Of a DNA stretch of 64,000 nt, positions 9,331-18,117 are shown piece by piece. The first letter of the stretch is position 1. Each line of letters starts with the position of its first letter. Source of the stretch: Carbonatibacter sp965199245 (GTDB lineage: Bacteria; Pseudomonadota; Alphaproteobacteria; Kiloniellales; Kiloniellaceae). The DNA lies in assembly GCA_965199245.1 (NCBI GenBank), contig CBDAQP010000001.1, positions 1,127,592 through 1,191,591 of the forward strand. The letters are read 5' to 3'. A program made the translations under genes and the position numbers. Under the pieces are notes generated by a model. The model was not told the DNA's origin. It searched no databases and worked only from the letters and a program-made list of their open reading frames with translations.

Positions 9331-10524
9331 ATGAGCAAAGAAAACAGAGGGGTTACGATGCGTCCCAAGACAGCATTGGTGCGCGGTGGGGTGATGCGCA
9401 GTGCCTTTCAGGAAACGAGCGAGGCTCTTTTTCTCAATTCGGGTTATGTCTATGATACGGCAGAGGCCGCAGAACAGGCCTTTAACGGTGAAAAACCCCG
9501 CTATGTCTATTCGCGCTATGCCAATCCGACGGTCACGATGTTCGAAGAACGCCTGCGCTTACTCGAAGGAGCGGAAGTCTGTCGGGGTACCTCCAGTGGA
9601 ATGGCTGCTGTCCATGCGGCGATGGCCTGTTTCCTGCGCACAGGTGATCGGATTGTGGCCTCGCGTGCACTTTTTGGGTCGTGTTCGTGGATTTTGACGG
9701 AACTGTTGCCGCGCTGGGGGGTTGAGACACTTTTGATTGACGGCACGCAACAGGCAGCGTGGGAAGAGGCCCTCGCTACCCCGACGCAGGCGGTCTTTTT
9801 GGAAACACCGTCGAATCCCGGCCTGGAGCTTGTTGATCTTGAAATGGTGAGTAATCTGGCGCACGCGGTGGGCGCGCATGTTATTGTTGATAACATCTTT
9901 GCAACGCCCGTTTTTCAAAAACCGCTGGCGTGGGGAGCGGATGTTGTTGTCTATTCCACGACGAAGCATATTGACGGTCAGGGGAGGTGTCTCGGCGGTG
10001 CGGTGCTTTGTACACAGGATTTTGATGACTCTTTCCTCCGGGAGTTTCTGCGCCACACTGGCCCGTCCTTAAGCCCCTTTAATGCCTGGACAGCCCTGAA
10101 GGGACTGGAGACGCTCGACCTGCGGGTTCAGCGCATGGGGCAGAATGCGCTAGAACTGGCGCATCACCTTGAGGGACTCGGTAATGTGGAGCGTGTGATT
10201 TATCCCGGACTGGATAGCCATCCGCAACATGCACTTGCCACACGGCAGATGACGGGATTTGGCACTGTTGTTACTTTTGATGTCAAAGGCGGCAAGGAGG
10301 GAGCTTTTCGTCTGCTCAATCGCTTGCAAGTTATTGATATTTCTAATAATTTGGGAGATGCCAAAACACTGGCGACCCATCCGGCCTCAACAACTCATTA
10401 CCGTTTGAGCATCGAAGAACGGGCGCGCGTCAATATTATGCCCGGAACCCTACGCCTTTCTGTGGGATTGGAGGATATTGACGACTTGAAAGAAGACTTG
10501 GCCCGGGCTTTGGATTACCTCTAA
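9331..10524 (+). CDS. metZ: O-succinylhomoserine sulfhydrylase
   Basis: A PLP enzyme of the Cys/Met metabolism family, 397 residues. MetZ joins O-succinylhomoserine (or the O-acetyl form) with sulfide to give homocysteine in methionine synthesis. Visible: YSRYANPTVTMFEERLRLLEGAE near residue 50; EVCRGTSSGMAAVHA, a PLP-phosphate-binding segment; ETPSNPGLELVD; DNIFATP; and STTKHIDGQGRCLGG with the Schiff-base Lys. Within the family the combination ETPSNPG with HIDGQGR favours MetZ over MetB or MetC, though substrate choice cannot be proven here. GGAGG lies 5 bases before the ATG, and the upstream open frame overlaps the rhodanese gene. No methionine riboswitch was seen. Confidence 0.9.
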   Translation: MSKENRGVTMRPKTALVRGGVMRSAFQETSEALFLNSGYVYDTAEAAEQAFNGEKPRYVYSRYANPTVTMFEERLRLLEGAEVCRGTSSGMAAVHAAMACFLRTGDRIVASRALFGSCSWILTELLPRWGVETLLIDGTQQAAWEEALATPTQAVFLETPSNPGLELVDLEMVSNLAHAVGAHVIVDNIFATPVFQKPLAWGADVVVYSTTKHIDGQGRCLGGAVLCTQDFDDSFLREFLRHTGPSLSPFNAWTALKGLETLDLRVQRMGQNALELAHHLEGLGNVERVIYPGLDSHPQHALATRQMTGFGTVVTFDVKGGKEGAFRLLNRLQVIDISNNLGDAKTLATHPASTTHYRLSIEERARVNIMPGTLRLSVGLEDIDDLKEDLARALDYL

Positions 10525-10625
10525 AACCTCGATCCTTGTCGTCTGGTGCGTCAGACCGTTTTCTGCGATTCCCGCGTATTTTAATATTCTGAGGTTCTCG
10601 AAAACAGTTTTCCTGCCAGCCAACA
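10521..10625. repeat. Dispersed intergenic repeat, copy B
   Basis: Diverged match to 6116-6250: CTCTAAAACCTCGATCC, GTCGTCTGGTGCG, then GAGGTTCTCGAAAACAG and CTGCCAGCC in the same order. It begins at the metZ stop codon. Confidence 0.5.
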
Positions 10626-10651
10626 GGGGCGAGAGGTTTTGAGAAGAACGC

Positions 10652-10676
10652 ATTATAGCCAATTCATTATAATCTG
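10652..10676. repeat. Short ISY100-like terminal fragment
   Basis: ATTATAGCCAATTCATTATA matches the subterminal DNA of the ISY100-like element at 22119 with one difference. No transposase follows. The remaining DNA to 10870 has an open frame without recognisable family features, so I annotate nothing else in this 424-base gap besides the repeat and the hairpin. Confidence 0.45.
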
Positions 10677-10872
10677 GCAAGGCAGGGCGGTCATTCTTCC
10701 TGCCGCTCTCGATCCCGGTGAACTCGTCCAGCAGGTCACCACGCCCATCTATGAAGCGAGTGACCGCTTCAAGCTACGCTTCCAGGCCAAGGCCGGAACG
10801 GCCTTGCCTGTCCGTCAATACTCGGAAACAGCCCACAAAATCAGTCATTTGGGACAGTCTAGCGGGCCGTCG

Positions 10873-10904
10873 TATAAAAATCAAACGTGCGTATGATTTT
10901 TATA
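10873..10904 (-). terminator. Terminator-like hairpin after hsdR
   Basis: Inverted repeat TATAAAAATCA / TGATTTTTATA with a 10-base loop, 45 bases past the hsdR stop on the strand of that operon. The stem is AT-rich and carries its own T run, so it is a plausible but weak Rho-independent terminator for the restriction operon. Confidence 0.55.
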
Positions 10905-10948
10905 AGTCCATTGCGAACACTGTTTTTTACGGTCCTGCCTCGGATCTC

Positions 10949-13900
10949 TTATAACTGACCTCCTACTCCTTTAAACTTCTCAACGAAGGCAGAAATCTTT
11001 TCAAAGACGCTTTGTTTCTTTGTCAGATACCGCGGGTTCAGAGGGCTCATCTGCGGCAGCACTGAGCCTAGTTCTGTTCCGCTATCACTGGCATATTCCC
11101 GTTTCAGGGACGTGGCGATATAGCGACGCGCCGCTTCATCATTCAGGTTCTCCGATTTAATCAGATCTTCCGCTTCACGCTGCTGCTCCCCTCTCGCAAA
11201 CGTAAAGAAGGCCTCAATAACGCTGGCCTTGTCGCCCAATCTCTCAAGTTCATTCTGATTGATGAAGTCCACAACAAGGCTTTCCTTGGCGCGATTGCCA
11301 AGGCTGGCCCGGATGACGCGGCGCACTTCGTCAACCAGATCGGATTTGCTCCTGGTTTTCTTGCTGTGCTCGAAAATTAGTTCGAGGATGTAATCAAGAT
11401 TGATCTCCTGTGACTTCAGCAGATCGACTTCAAAGACAACATCATCCCAGTCAATGGTGGACCGTTCCTTTTCAGTTGCCTTCCTTTCACGGCGCAACCA
11501 GTCGCGAATATCGTTATAGCTAGAGCGATAGTCCTGAATCTTGCGCTCAGGAGGAACGTGGATAGCCTGCAAAGCCTCAAGATCACTGTCATTGAGATAG
11601 TGCTCCTCCTTAAATACCTGGACGGCTTCGTCGTCTGCCAAATCAATGTCTTGAATCGCTTTCAAGCTGGAAAACTCGTCGTAATTCTGTAGGATATTTT
11701 CCAGCTTGAGGTATTCTCCAAAAAGCTTGGCAAACCCCTTCTTGTCAGCTTCCTTCTCAATGCCCGCTGGCTCGGGGAAGCGATCTTCCAGTTCCCTGAC
11801 GACATCGACAAAACCACGACGCGCCTCACCAGTCGTCTGATCTGTAAAGCCATCCATATACTCCCTATAGCTTTTCTCCAGAACGACATTCTTTGTGTTT
11901 TTGTCACCGAACAGGGTGATCGCATCTACAGTCGCCTGTTCAAGATCACGGAAAGTGACGATATTGCCGAAGGTCTTGGTCGCATCATAAATCCGGTTGG
12001 TGCGCGAAAATGCCTGCATCAGTCCGTGGTAGCGCAGGTTCTTGTCTACAAACAAAGTGTTGAGTGTTGGCACATCAAACCCAGTCAAAAACATGCCGAC
12101 AACAATCAGCAGGTCAATCTCCTTTGACTTCACTCGCTTTGCCAAGTCGCGGTAATAGTTCTGGAAGCCCTTGCTGTCAACGCTGAAGTTGGTCTTGAAG
12201 AATGCGTTATAGTCCGCGATCACCGTACTCAGGAATTCCTTACCGCTGTTGCTCATAGCAGACACATCAAAACTTTCATCCTGAATTTCGCCAATGGCAT
12301 TCTGCTCTTCGTTGGCGGCAAATGAGAAAATAGTGGCAATCTTGAGCGGCTTGTCACTGCCTTCTTGCAAGCCATTGAGCGTCTCATAGTAAAGCCTGGC
12401 AGCGTCCACGCTACTGACCGCAAACATGGCGTTGAAGCCCTTGTTACCAACCTGAAGTCGGTGCGTCTTTTGCCGGTAGTTTTTCAGCAGGTATTCGGAA
12501 ATCTCCCTAATGCGTTCCCGGTGCAGCAATGCCTGCCCGTTTTCAGCAGCAGTCAGCTTCTTCTCATCCTGTTCACGCTCGATAGCCGTGAACCGGGGGC
12601 GCACATCATTGTAATCCACCTTGAACTTCAAGACCTTTTCATCTCTGATCGCATCAGTGATGACATATGTGTGCAGCTGACGTCCAAAAACGCTGGCAGT
12701 AGTCTCGGATCCCGAGGCATTTTCCGGGAAAATGGGCGTGCCAGTGAAACCGAACTGGTAAAACCTTTTGAACTTCCTCTGCAAATTTTTCTGTGCCTCA
12801 CCAAACTGACTACGGTGACACTCGTCAAAGATGAAAACCACCTGCTTATTGTAGACTGGCAGGTCGCTTTCACTTTTCATCAGATTGTTGAGCTTCTGGA
12901 TAGTCGTAACAATGATCCTGTTATCATCTTTGTCCAGATTACGCTTCAATCCCGCCGTGCTGTCTGAACCGTTCACACTGTCAGGGGAAAAACGCTGATA
13001 TTCCTTCATCGTCTGAAAATCGAGGTCTTTGCGGTCGACCACAAAGAAAACCTTGTCGATAAAATCCAGCTCTGTTGCCAGGCGGGCGGCTTTAAAGCTG
13101 GTCAGCGTTTTGCCTGAGCCAGTCGTATGCCAGATATAGCCACCACTTTCTGACTTACTCCAGTTCTTAACCTGAAAGGAGCTATTGACCTTCCAAAGAA
13201 CACGTTCTGTCGCTGCAATCTGGTAGGGCCGCATAACCAGCAAAGTGCCGCTCACATCAAGCACCGAATAATGCAGCAAGACATTCAGCAACGTGTTCTT
13301 CTGGAAAAAGGTGGCCGTAAAATCCTTCAGGTCCTTGATCAGGCTGTTGTCAGCCTTCGCCCAGTTCATTGTGAAGTCAAAACTGTTCTTGTCGCGTTTT
13401 GTGGTGTTGGCAAAATAGCGGCTGTCTGTGCCGTTTGAAATGACGAACAGTTGTAGATACTTGTAGAGAGAATTGTCGCTGTTGAAACTCTCCTTGCTAT
13501 AGCGATGGATCTGATTGAAGGCTTCACGGATTGCAACACCGCGCTTTTTCAACTCAACCTGCACCAATGGCAGCCCATTCACCAGGATAGTCACATCATA
13601 CCGATTGGCATGTGTTCCGGTCTGCTCAAACTGCCTGATGACCTGCACCTTGTTACGGGCCATATTTTTCTTGTTGAGCAGATAGATGTTCTGGATACGG
13701 CCATCATCAAAAACGAAATCATAAATGTGGTCATCGTGAATCTTGCGGATTTTGTCGGTGATGCTGTCATTTGGCCGATCAAGATAGGTCTCAACAAAGC
13801 GCCGCCACTCACCATCTGAAAACTGGACACCGTTCAAGTCTTGCAACTGCTGCTGCACGTTGGCCAGCATGGCTTCAGGCGTTGTCAGATCAGGTAGATA

Positions 13901-14050
13901 TTCATAACCCTGATTTTGCAGGTCTCTGACCAGCTCGTGTTCAAGATCAGCCTCGCTCTGATACCCACCAGCCGCTTCCCATTGTGTGGAATACTTGTCT
14001 AAGACGATGAAATTCTGCGTCTCTGCGATGGTTTTCGTTTGCTCAACCAT
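10949..14050 (-). CDS. hsdR: Type I restriction endonuclease subunit R (type IC, PrrD/EcoR124I-like)
   Basis: 1033 residues, matching the roughly 1038 of EcoR124I HsdR. HsdR translocates and cleaves DNA within the HsdR2-M2-S1 complex. The nuclease domain shows the PD-(D/E)xK set Asp152, Glu166, Lys168 (RYDVTILV then VQVELKK), at the positions known for EcoR124I. The SF2 motor has Walker A HTTGSGKT (308-315), the DECH box (409-412), FTGTP and, further on, VGMFLTGFDVPTLNT and QAFSRTNR. The C-terminal region binds the methylase core. Its start overlaps the prrC stop by 8 bases, the last step in a fully overlapping four-gene operon. The catalytic residues are present, so it should be active. Confidence 0.96.
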   Translation of the reverse strand: MVEQTKTIAETQNFIVLDKYSTQWEAAGGYQSEADLEHELVRDLQNQGYEYLPDLTTPEAMLANVQQQLQDLNGVQFSDGEWRRFVETYLDRPNDSITDKIRKIHDDHIYDFVFDDGRIQNIYLLNKKNMARNKVQVIRQFEQTGTHANRYDVTILVNGLPLVQVELKKRGVAIREAFNQIHRYSKESFNSDNSLYKYLQLFVISNGTDSRYFANTTKRDKNSFDFTMNWAKADNSLIKDLKDFTATFFQKNTLLNVLLHYSVLDVSGTLLVMRPYQIAATERVLWKVNSSFQVKNWSKSESGGYIWHTTGSGKTLTSFKAARLATELDFIDKVFFVVDRKDLDFQTMKEYQRFSPDSVNGSDSTAGLKRNLDKDDNRIIVTTIQKLNNLMKSESDLPVYNKQVVFIFDECHRSQFGEAQKNLQRKFKRFYQFGFTGTPIFPENASGSETTASVFGRQLHTYVITDAIRDEKVLKFKVDYNDVRPRFTAIEREQDEKKLTAAENGQALLHRERIREISEYLLKNYRQKTHRLQVGNKGFNAMFAVSSVDAARLYYETLNGLQEGSDKPLKIATIFSFAANEEQNAIGEIQDESFDVSAMSNSGKEFLSTVIADYNAFFKTNFSVDSKGFQNYYRDLAKRVKSKEIDLLIVVGMFLTGFDVPTLNTLFVDKNLRYHGLMQAFSRTNRIYDATKTFGNIVTFRDLEQATVDAITLFGDKNTKNVVLEKSYREYMDGFTDQTTGEARRGFVDVVRELEDRFPEPAGIEKEADKKGFAKLFGEYLKLENILQNYDEFSSLKAIQDIDLADDEAVQVFKEEHYLNDSDLEALQAIHVPPERKIQDYRSSYNDIRDWLRRERKATEKERSTIDWDDVVFEVDLLKSQEINLDYILELIFEHSKKTRSKSDLVDEVRRVIRASLGNRAKESLVVDFINQNELERLGDKASVIEAFFTFARGEQQREAEDLIKSENLNDEAARRYIATSLKREYASDSGTELGSVLPQMSPLNPRYLTKKQSVFEKISAFVEKFKGVGGQL

Positions 14051-15224
14051 TTTGTTCGCCCCCTTGCCAATAGGCGTAGTTGTTCAGAAGGTTATCTAGC
14101 AAGAGCCTCACAGTCTTTTTCTCAGCCGGCGAAGGCTCGCGCACCTGCTCACTCGAAAGCATTGAATGGGTGAGAGTGTTGATCAACCGCACATAGCTGT
14201 CTTTGTTGCCTTCCACAGTATCCAGTAGATCGCTCCACCTTGCATAACCCAGGAAACCAGACGTTTTCTCATAGAGGTTCCTAAGTAGTGTGAAATGGTA
14301 TCGTTCAACAGAATTTGAATCGACTGCTTCCTGCAACACACACTTCAAATGCAGGTGATAGGAAAAACTCTTGTTCGTGTCGCCGTATTTGACGTTCAGG
14401 TGATAATTCCCATCCTCCAACCGTTCAAGCAGATAACACCCTTCTTTTTTGCCTTGCTTGTTCAAGCCAAGTTCGTTGTGCAGAACATTGTAAAAAAGTG
14501 GGCTGTGGGTCGTAATAATGAATTTAATCTGCTGTGGTGCTTTTTTAACCAGAGCTGCCAAATTCACAGCCAGTTCGATCAAATGGTTTTCATCCAGCGA
14601 ACTGACCGGATCATCGATAAACACATATTTCAGCTGATTATATCTATCCGTTTTACACTCGCTTTCAACTATTTTTATGTCTGTAATCATGCCATAAGGA
14701 CTATTTTCTTCTTCCTGTTCATTCAGCACGTCGATAATCTGTTCCAGAAGGCTATAGAAAATGCTCCATATAAAATTGCTTTCTTCGCCTTTAGAGATTT
14801 TTATATTCTTGGTTATTTTATCATTGCCGCGCGCAAACGAAAAAGTAACCTCTGAAAAATCGGCACTGAAATATGGGGTGAGCCTATCACTGGTATATTG
14901 CTGAAAGTGTTTGATTGCGTTTTGATCCTGCCCTTGTTCCCCTAGCATCCACTGCGTGTATTTGTTCGGCCGGATGATTAACTTGTGATGGGTGTCACCC
15001 TCCAAATCATTATCCCAGTAAAACAAATCCTCGGTAAATGCATTATAATAGAGAACCTTTATGTCGCGATCTTCTGTTTCTTCTTCATCCATTTTAGGAT
15101 CTATCAAGTCTTTGAACTCCCGTGAAAGACGGGTTTTGCCGGAACCATTAAAGGCATAGATCAGCTGCGCTTTTTTATTGGATTCCTTCAATTTCTGCGC
15201 TATTTCTCTAAGAGTCTGGCTCAT
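14043..15224 (-). CDS. prrC: PrrC-type anticodon nuclease
   Basis: PrrC is a latent tRNA-Lys anticodon nuclease held silent by a type IC restriction complex and released when phage proteins inhibit that complex. This 393-residue protein (E. coli PrrC has 396) has Walker A AFNGSGKT (24-31), the unusual ABC signature ISKGEES near 143, Walker B YVFIDDPVSSLD (200-211), THSP at 239-242, and the PrrC box KYGDTNKSFSYHLHLK (279-294). The nuclease triad is visible as Arg315, Glu319 and His353, equivalent to Arg320, Glu324 and His356 of E. coli. It overlaps hsdS by 4 bases and hsdR by 8 bases. The order hsdM-hsdS-prrC-hsdR is that of the EcoprrI locus. Base composition is more AT-rich than the housekeeping genes, suggesting transfer. 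Confidence 0.95.
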   Translation of the reverse strand: MSQTLREIAQKLKESNKKAQLIYAFNGSGKTRLSREFKDLIDPKMDEEETEDRDIKVLYYNAFTEDLFYWDNDLEGDTHHKLIIRPNKYTQWMLGEQGQDQNAIKHFQQYTSDRLTPYFSADFSEVTFSFARGNDKITKNIKISKGEESNFIWSIFYSLLEQIIDVLNEQEEENSPYGMITDIKIVESECKTDRYNQLKYVFIDDPVSSLDENHLIELAVNLAALVKKAPQQIKFIITTHSPLFYNVLHNELGLNKQGKKEGCYLLERLEDGNYHLNVKYGDTNKSFSYHLHLKCVLQEAVDSNSVERYHFTLLRNLYEKTSGFLGYARWSDLLDTVEGNKDSYVRLINTLTHSMLSSEQVREPSPAEKKTVRLLLDNLLNNYAYWQGGEQNG

Positions 15225-16438
15225 ACTATGCTCTCCGCTGGTTTAGGGAAGTTCAGTAGCACACTGCGGTAATAGTCATATTGTTTCTGCCGCAACTCAA
15301 TTTCACGCGGCAAGCCTTCGCTGATCGAGTGCGTCAGGCTGTCGAATTTATCGAGGATTGCGACGATACGGGCTTGCTCCGCGAGGGATTTTTCCGGGTT
15401 TTCGGGGTGTGGGATGGGGATAAGTGTTTCTTTCGCTCTTGACCAATGCCGTTTATAATTCAATTCTTTTTGGTAAAAATTCTGAAATGCGTGGTAAATG
15501 TATCGAGCATTATCTAATTTTGATCTTAGAATTTTCAAGCCATCTGCACCTTGGATGAAAGAAAAATTTACATATTTTATATGTTCTGAGTGATCTCCGA
15601 AGATAACGTACTCAGAAGCAGGCAATGCTTCTATATTCTCGTTTGTGTAGCCTGCTATAAAATAGGCCCCCTGATCGATGATTGGTGTTGTTCCAGTTTT
15701 ACGATAGGATTCTCTTTTTAGTTTAGCAGTAGCTGTGACAGTGTTGACAACATCCCCCAACGGCACCCACGCCACATCATCATCTTGAAAAGTAAGAAGC
15801 CTGTCGCGATAATAGTTGTATTGTTTTTTGCGTGCGGTAAGCTCGGCGGTAAGCTCGGCGGTAAGCTCGGCGGTAAGCTCGGTGAATTTGTCCAGAATGC
15901 GGACGATTTCCGTCTGAATTGCCAGCGATTTTTCCTGGTTTTCGGGGGATGGGATGGGGATTAAATGAGCCTCCACTGTGCTTTTACGAATTGACGGAAC
16001 AGCACCTGAGTCATTAGCTAGAGTGCTCAAATTTACTGTTTGCATCCAATAAAAAAGGAATCGAGATACAATCTTGTTATTCGGTATTAAACCCATAACA
16101 TTATTATCATAAGCGGATGGTGATAAGAGGATGCGCTTCTTGTTTGTTGCAACTGCGGCACCAATTTTTGGGAAGATTATAGTTCCTGCAGGTGCTGGAG
16201 AAATCCCAATTTTATTTACGACATCATCATCAATATAATTGTTAGCAGTTTCCATTGTTGTTTCATTGCCAACAATATTCATGTCACTGACTTTATAGAA
16301 AGGGTAAGCTCCATCAGTCTGCCCTTGATAAGCATTAGGAAATCCCCAGCCGCTTCGCACATCAGCTAGTTCTTTTAACGGCAACCACGCCACATCAGCC
16401 CCATCCAGCAATCTTTCCAGAAAATCGGGAGTGCTCAT
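15221..16438 (-). CDS. hsdS: Type I restriction specificity subunit S (EcoR124I-like)
   Basis: 405 residues, close to EcoR124I HsdS. Two target-recognition domains each read half of a split DNA site. They are separated by a central conserved region with a coiled-coil spacer and closed by a second conserved region. The central spacer reads FTEL-TAEL-TAEL-TAEL-TARKKQYNYYRD, and the C-terminal one ISEGLPREIELRQKQYDYYR. Both are type IC hallmarks. Three TAEL units correspond to the longer spacer of the EcoR124II/R124-3 type, where an extra unit lengthens the gap in the recognition site by 1 bp. The recognition half-sites cannot be predicted by eye. The start overlaps the hsdM stop by 4 bases (ATGA). 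Confidence 0.95.
   Translation of the reverse strand: MSTPDFLERLLDGADVAWLPLKELADVRSGWGFPNAYQGQTDGAYPFYKVSDMNIVGNETTMETANNYIDDDVVNKIGISPAPAGTIIFPKIGAAVATNKKRILLSPSAYDNNVMGLIPNNKIVSRFLFYWMQTVNLSTLANDSGAVPSIRKSTVEAHLIPIPSPENQEKSLAIQTEIVRILDKFTELTAELTAELTAELTARKKQYNYYRDRLLTFQDDDVAWVPLGDVVNTVTATAKLKRESYRKTGTTPIIDQGAYFIAGYTNENIEALPASEYVIFGDHSEHIKYVNFSFIQGADGLKILRSKLDNARYIYHAFQNFYQKELNYKRHWSRAKETLIPIPHPENPEKSLAEQARIVAILDKFDSLTHSISEGLPREIELRQKQYDYYRSVLLNFPKPAESIV
15834..15881 (-). repeat. Four tandem 12-bp repeats inside hsdS (TAEL spacer)
   Basis: GCGGTAAGCTCG is repeated four times without a mismatch on the plus strand, encoding the repeated TAEL spacer of HsdS on the minus strand. Repeat gain or loss keeps the reading frame and changes spacer length by one 4-residue unit. 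Confidence 0.95.
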
Positions 16439-17976
16439 TCCTCAATCTCCGCGATGATGGCATCAATGTCTGTGCGCAACCGGTCTATTTTGCTCACTGT
16501 TGTTTTGATCCCGGCATTCAGGGCTTGAATATCGATGACTTCGCGGGTGTCTCTGGCTTCGACGTAATTGCTGACGGACAGGTTGTAGTTTTTCTCCACC
16601 ACCTCATCGTAATCCACCGATCTGGCAAAATGTTTTTCATTTTCCTTGCTGTCAAAGACTTTCATAATCTGGTCAACATGATCATCGCTCAAGACGTTGT
16701 TGTTGGTCTGTTTTTCAAATAGACCGCTGGCATCAATAAACTGGGTCCTGGTATCCCGTTTATTTTTAGCCAGAACCAAGATCGTCACTGCAATCGTGGT
16801 GCCAAAAAACAGATTGGGGGCGAGGGAAATGACGGTTTCCACGTAATTGTTGTCAACAAGATATTTGCGAATTTTCTGCTCTGATCCCCCCCGATAAAAG
16901 ATGCCGGGGAAGCAAACGATAGCAGCACGACCCTTGCTGGACAGGTAATGAAGGGCATGGAGCACAAAGGCAAAATCAGCCTTGGAATTTGGTGCAAGAA
17001 CGCCAGCGGGCGCAAAGCGTTCATCATTGATCAATGTCGGATCAGCGCTACCAATCCACTTGATCGAATAGGGTGGGTTTGAAACGATGGCATCAAAGGG
17101 CTTCTCATCCCCAAAATGCGGAGCAGTCAGTGTGTCTCCCAGCTGAATATCAAACTTGTCGTAATTGATATTGTGCAAAAACATGTTCATGCGGGCGAGG
17201 TTGTAGGTCGTGTGGTTAATCTCTTGCCCGAAATATCCCTCTTCTACCGCATGAGCATTGATGTGTTTTCTGGCTTGCAACATCAGAGACCCCGAGCCAC
17301 AAGCCGGATCGTAGATCTTGTTGACGCTCTCCTGACCGTGCATGGCCAACTGCGCGATCAGCTTCGACACATGCTGCGGGGTAAAAAATTCGCCGCCTGA
17401 CTTACCCGCATTGGCCGCATATTTCGAGATCAGAAATTCATAGGCATCACCAAACAGGTCAATCTGGTTGCCCTGAAATTCACCAAAATCAATTTCTGCA
17501 ACTTGTTTGAGGACTTCCGCCAATCGCCCATTCTTGGCCGCTACCGTATTTCCCAATCGATTGCTGGTGGTATCAAAGTCTGCAAACAAGCCCCTGATGT
17601 CGTCTTCTGAGGGGTATCCAATAGCTGATCCTTCAATCGCAGAAAAAATGTTGGCCAGATCGGTGTTCAGGTCTTCGTTGGTGTCGGCACCTTCGGCAAC
17701 AGCAACAAACAGCTGGCTTGGGTAAATGAAATACCCCTTGGTCTTGATGGCGTCTTCGACGATTTCCGGCGTGATGACGCTATCGGGCAAGGCAGCATAA
17801 TCAACGCTTTCATCTCCCGCCTCGATGTAGGCGGTAAAATTCTCGCTGACAAAACGATAAAACAAGGTGCCCAAGACGTATTGCTTAAAGTCCCAGCCAT
17901 CAACTGCACCTCGCACCTCGTTGGCAATCCGCCAGATTAGGGTGTGCAAGTCGGCACGTTGTTCAGAGCCGGTCAT
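16435..17976 (-). CDS. hsdM: Type I modification methylase subunit M (type IC)
   Basis: N6-adenine methyltransferase that forms M2S with HsdS and protects the host sites. From the ATG at 17976 (AAAGGAC a few bases upstream) it has 513 residues; EcoR124I HsdM has about 520. The N-terminal HsdM helical domain includes WDFKQYVLGTLFYRFVSEN. The SAM site is DPACGSGSLM (near 225-230), and catalytic motif IV is SNPPYS (300-303). GKSGGEFFTPQHVSKLIA precedes the SAM site, as in the family. It is the first gene of the hsdM-hsdS-prrC-hsdR operon. The open frame upstream of 17976 lacks family similarity. The operon promoter must lie between here and the IS481 remnant at 18118. Confidence 0.96.
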   Translation of the reverse strand: MTGSEQRADLHTLIWRIANEVRGAVDGWDFKQYVLGTLFYRFVSENFTAYIEAGDESVDYAALPDSVITPEIVEDAIKTKGYFIYPSQLFVAVAEGADTNEDLNTDLANIFSAIEGSAIGYPSEDDIRGLFADFDTTSNRLGNTVAAKNGRLAEVLKQVAEIDFGEFQGNQIDLFGDAYEFLISKYAANAGKSGGEFFTPQHVSKLIAQLAMHGQESVNKIYDPACGSGSLMLQARKHINAHAVEEGYFGQEINHTTYNLARMNMFLHNINYDKFDIQLGDTLTAPHFGDEKPFDAIVSNPPYSIKWIGSADPTLINDERFAPAGVLAPNSKADFAFVLHALHYLSSKGRAAIVCFPGIFYRGGSEQKIRKYLVDNNYVETVISLAPNLFFGTTIAVTILVLAKNKRDTRTQFIDASGLFEKQTNNNVLSDDHVDQIMKVFDSKENEKHFARSVDYDEVVEKNYNLSVSNYVEARDTREVIDIQALNAGIKTTVSKIDRLRTDIDAIIAEIEE

Positions 17977-18117
17977 TTGTTTTGTCCTTTGTTGTGTTTG
18001 TTTCGTCTGCGAAAAGCCTGTGTCACAAATAGCATCCCTGCTGACAAAAGACAAAAGCCTAATTGTTTAGTCCCAGGTTTTGGTGGTGTGATATTTTCCT
18101 TAAAATGGAAGGATGCA

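Noticed and set aside
10639..10896. Possible small gene between metZ and hsdR
   Set aside because: No family features, no ribosome site, and it overlaps an IS end fragment and the terminator-like hairpin.
15834..15881. CRISPR-like short repeats
   Set aside because: 12-bp units without spacers, in frame in hsdS. No CRISPR array or cas gene was seen anywhere in the window.
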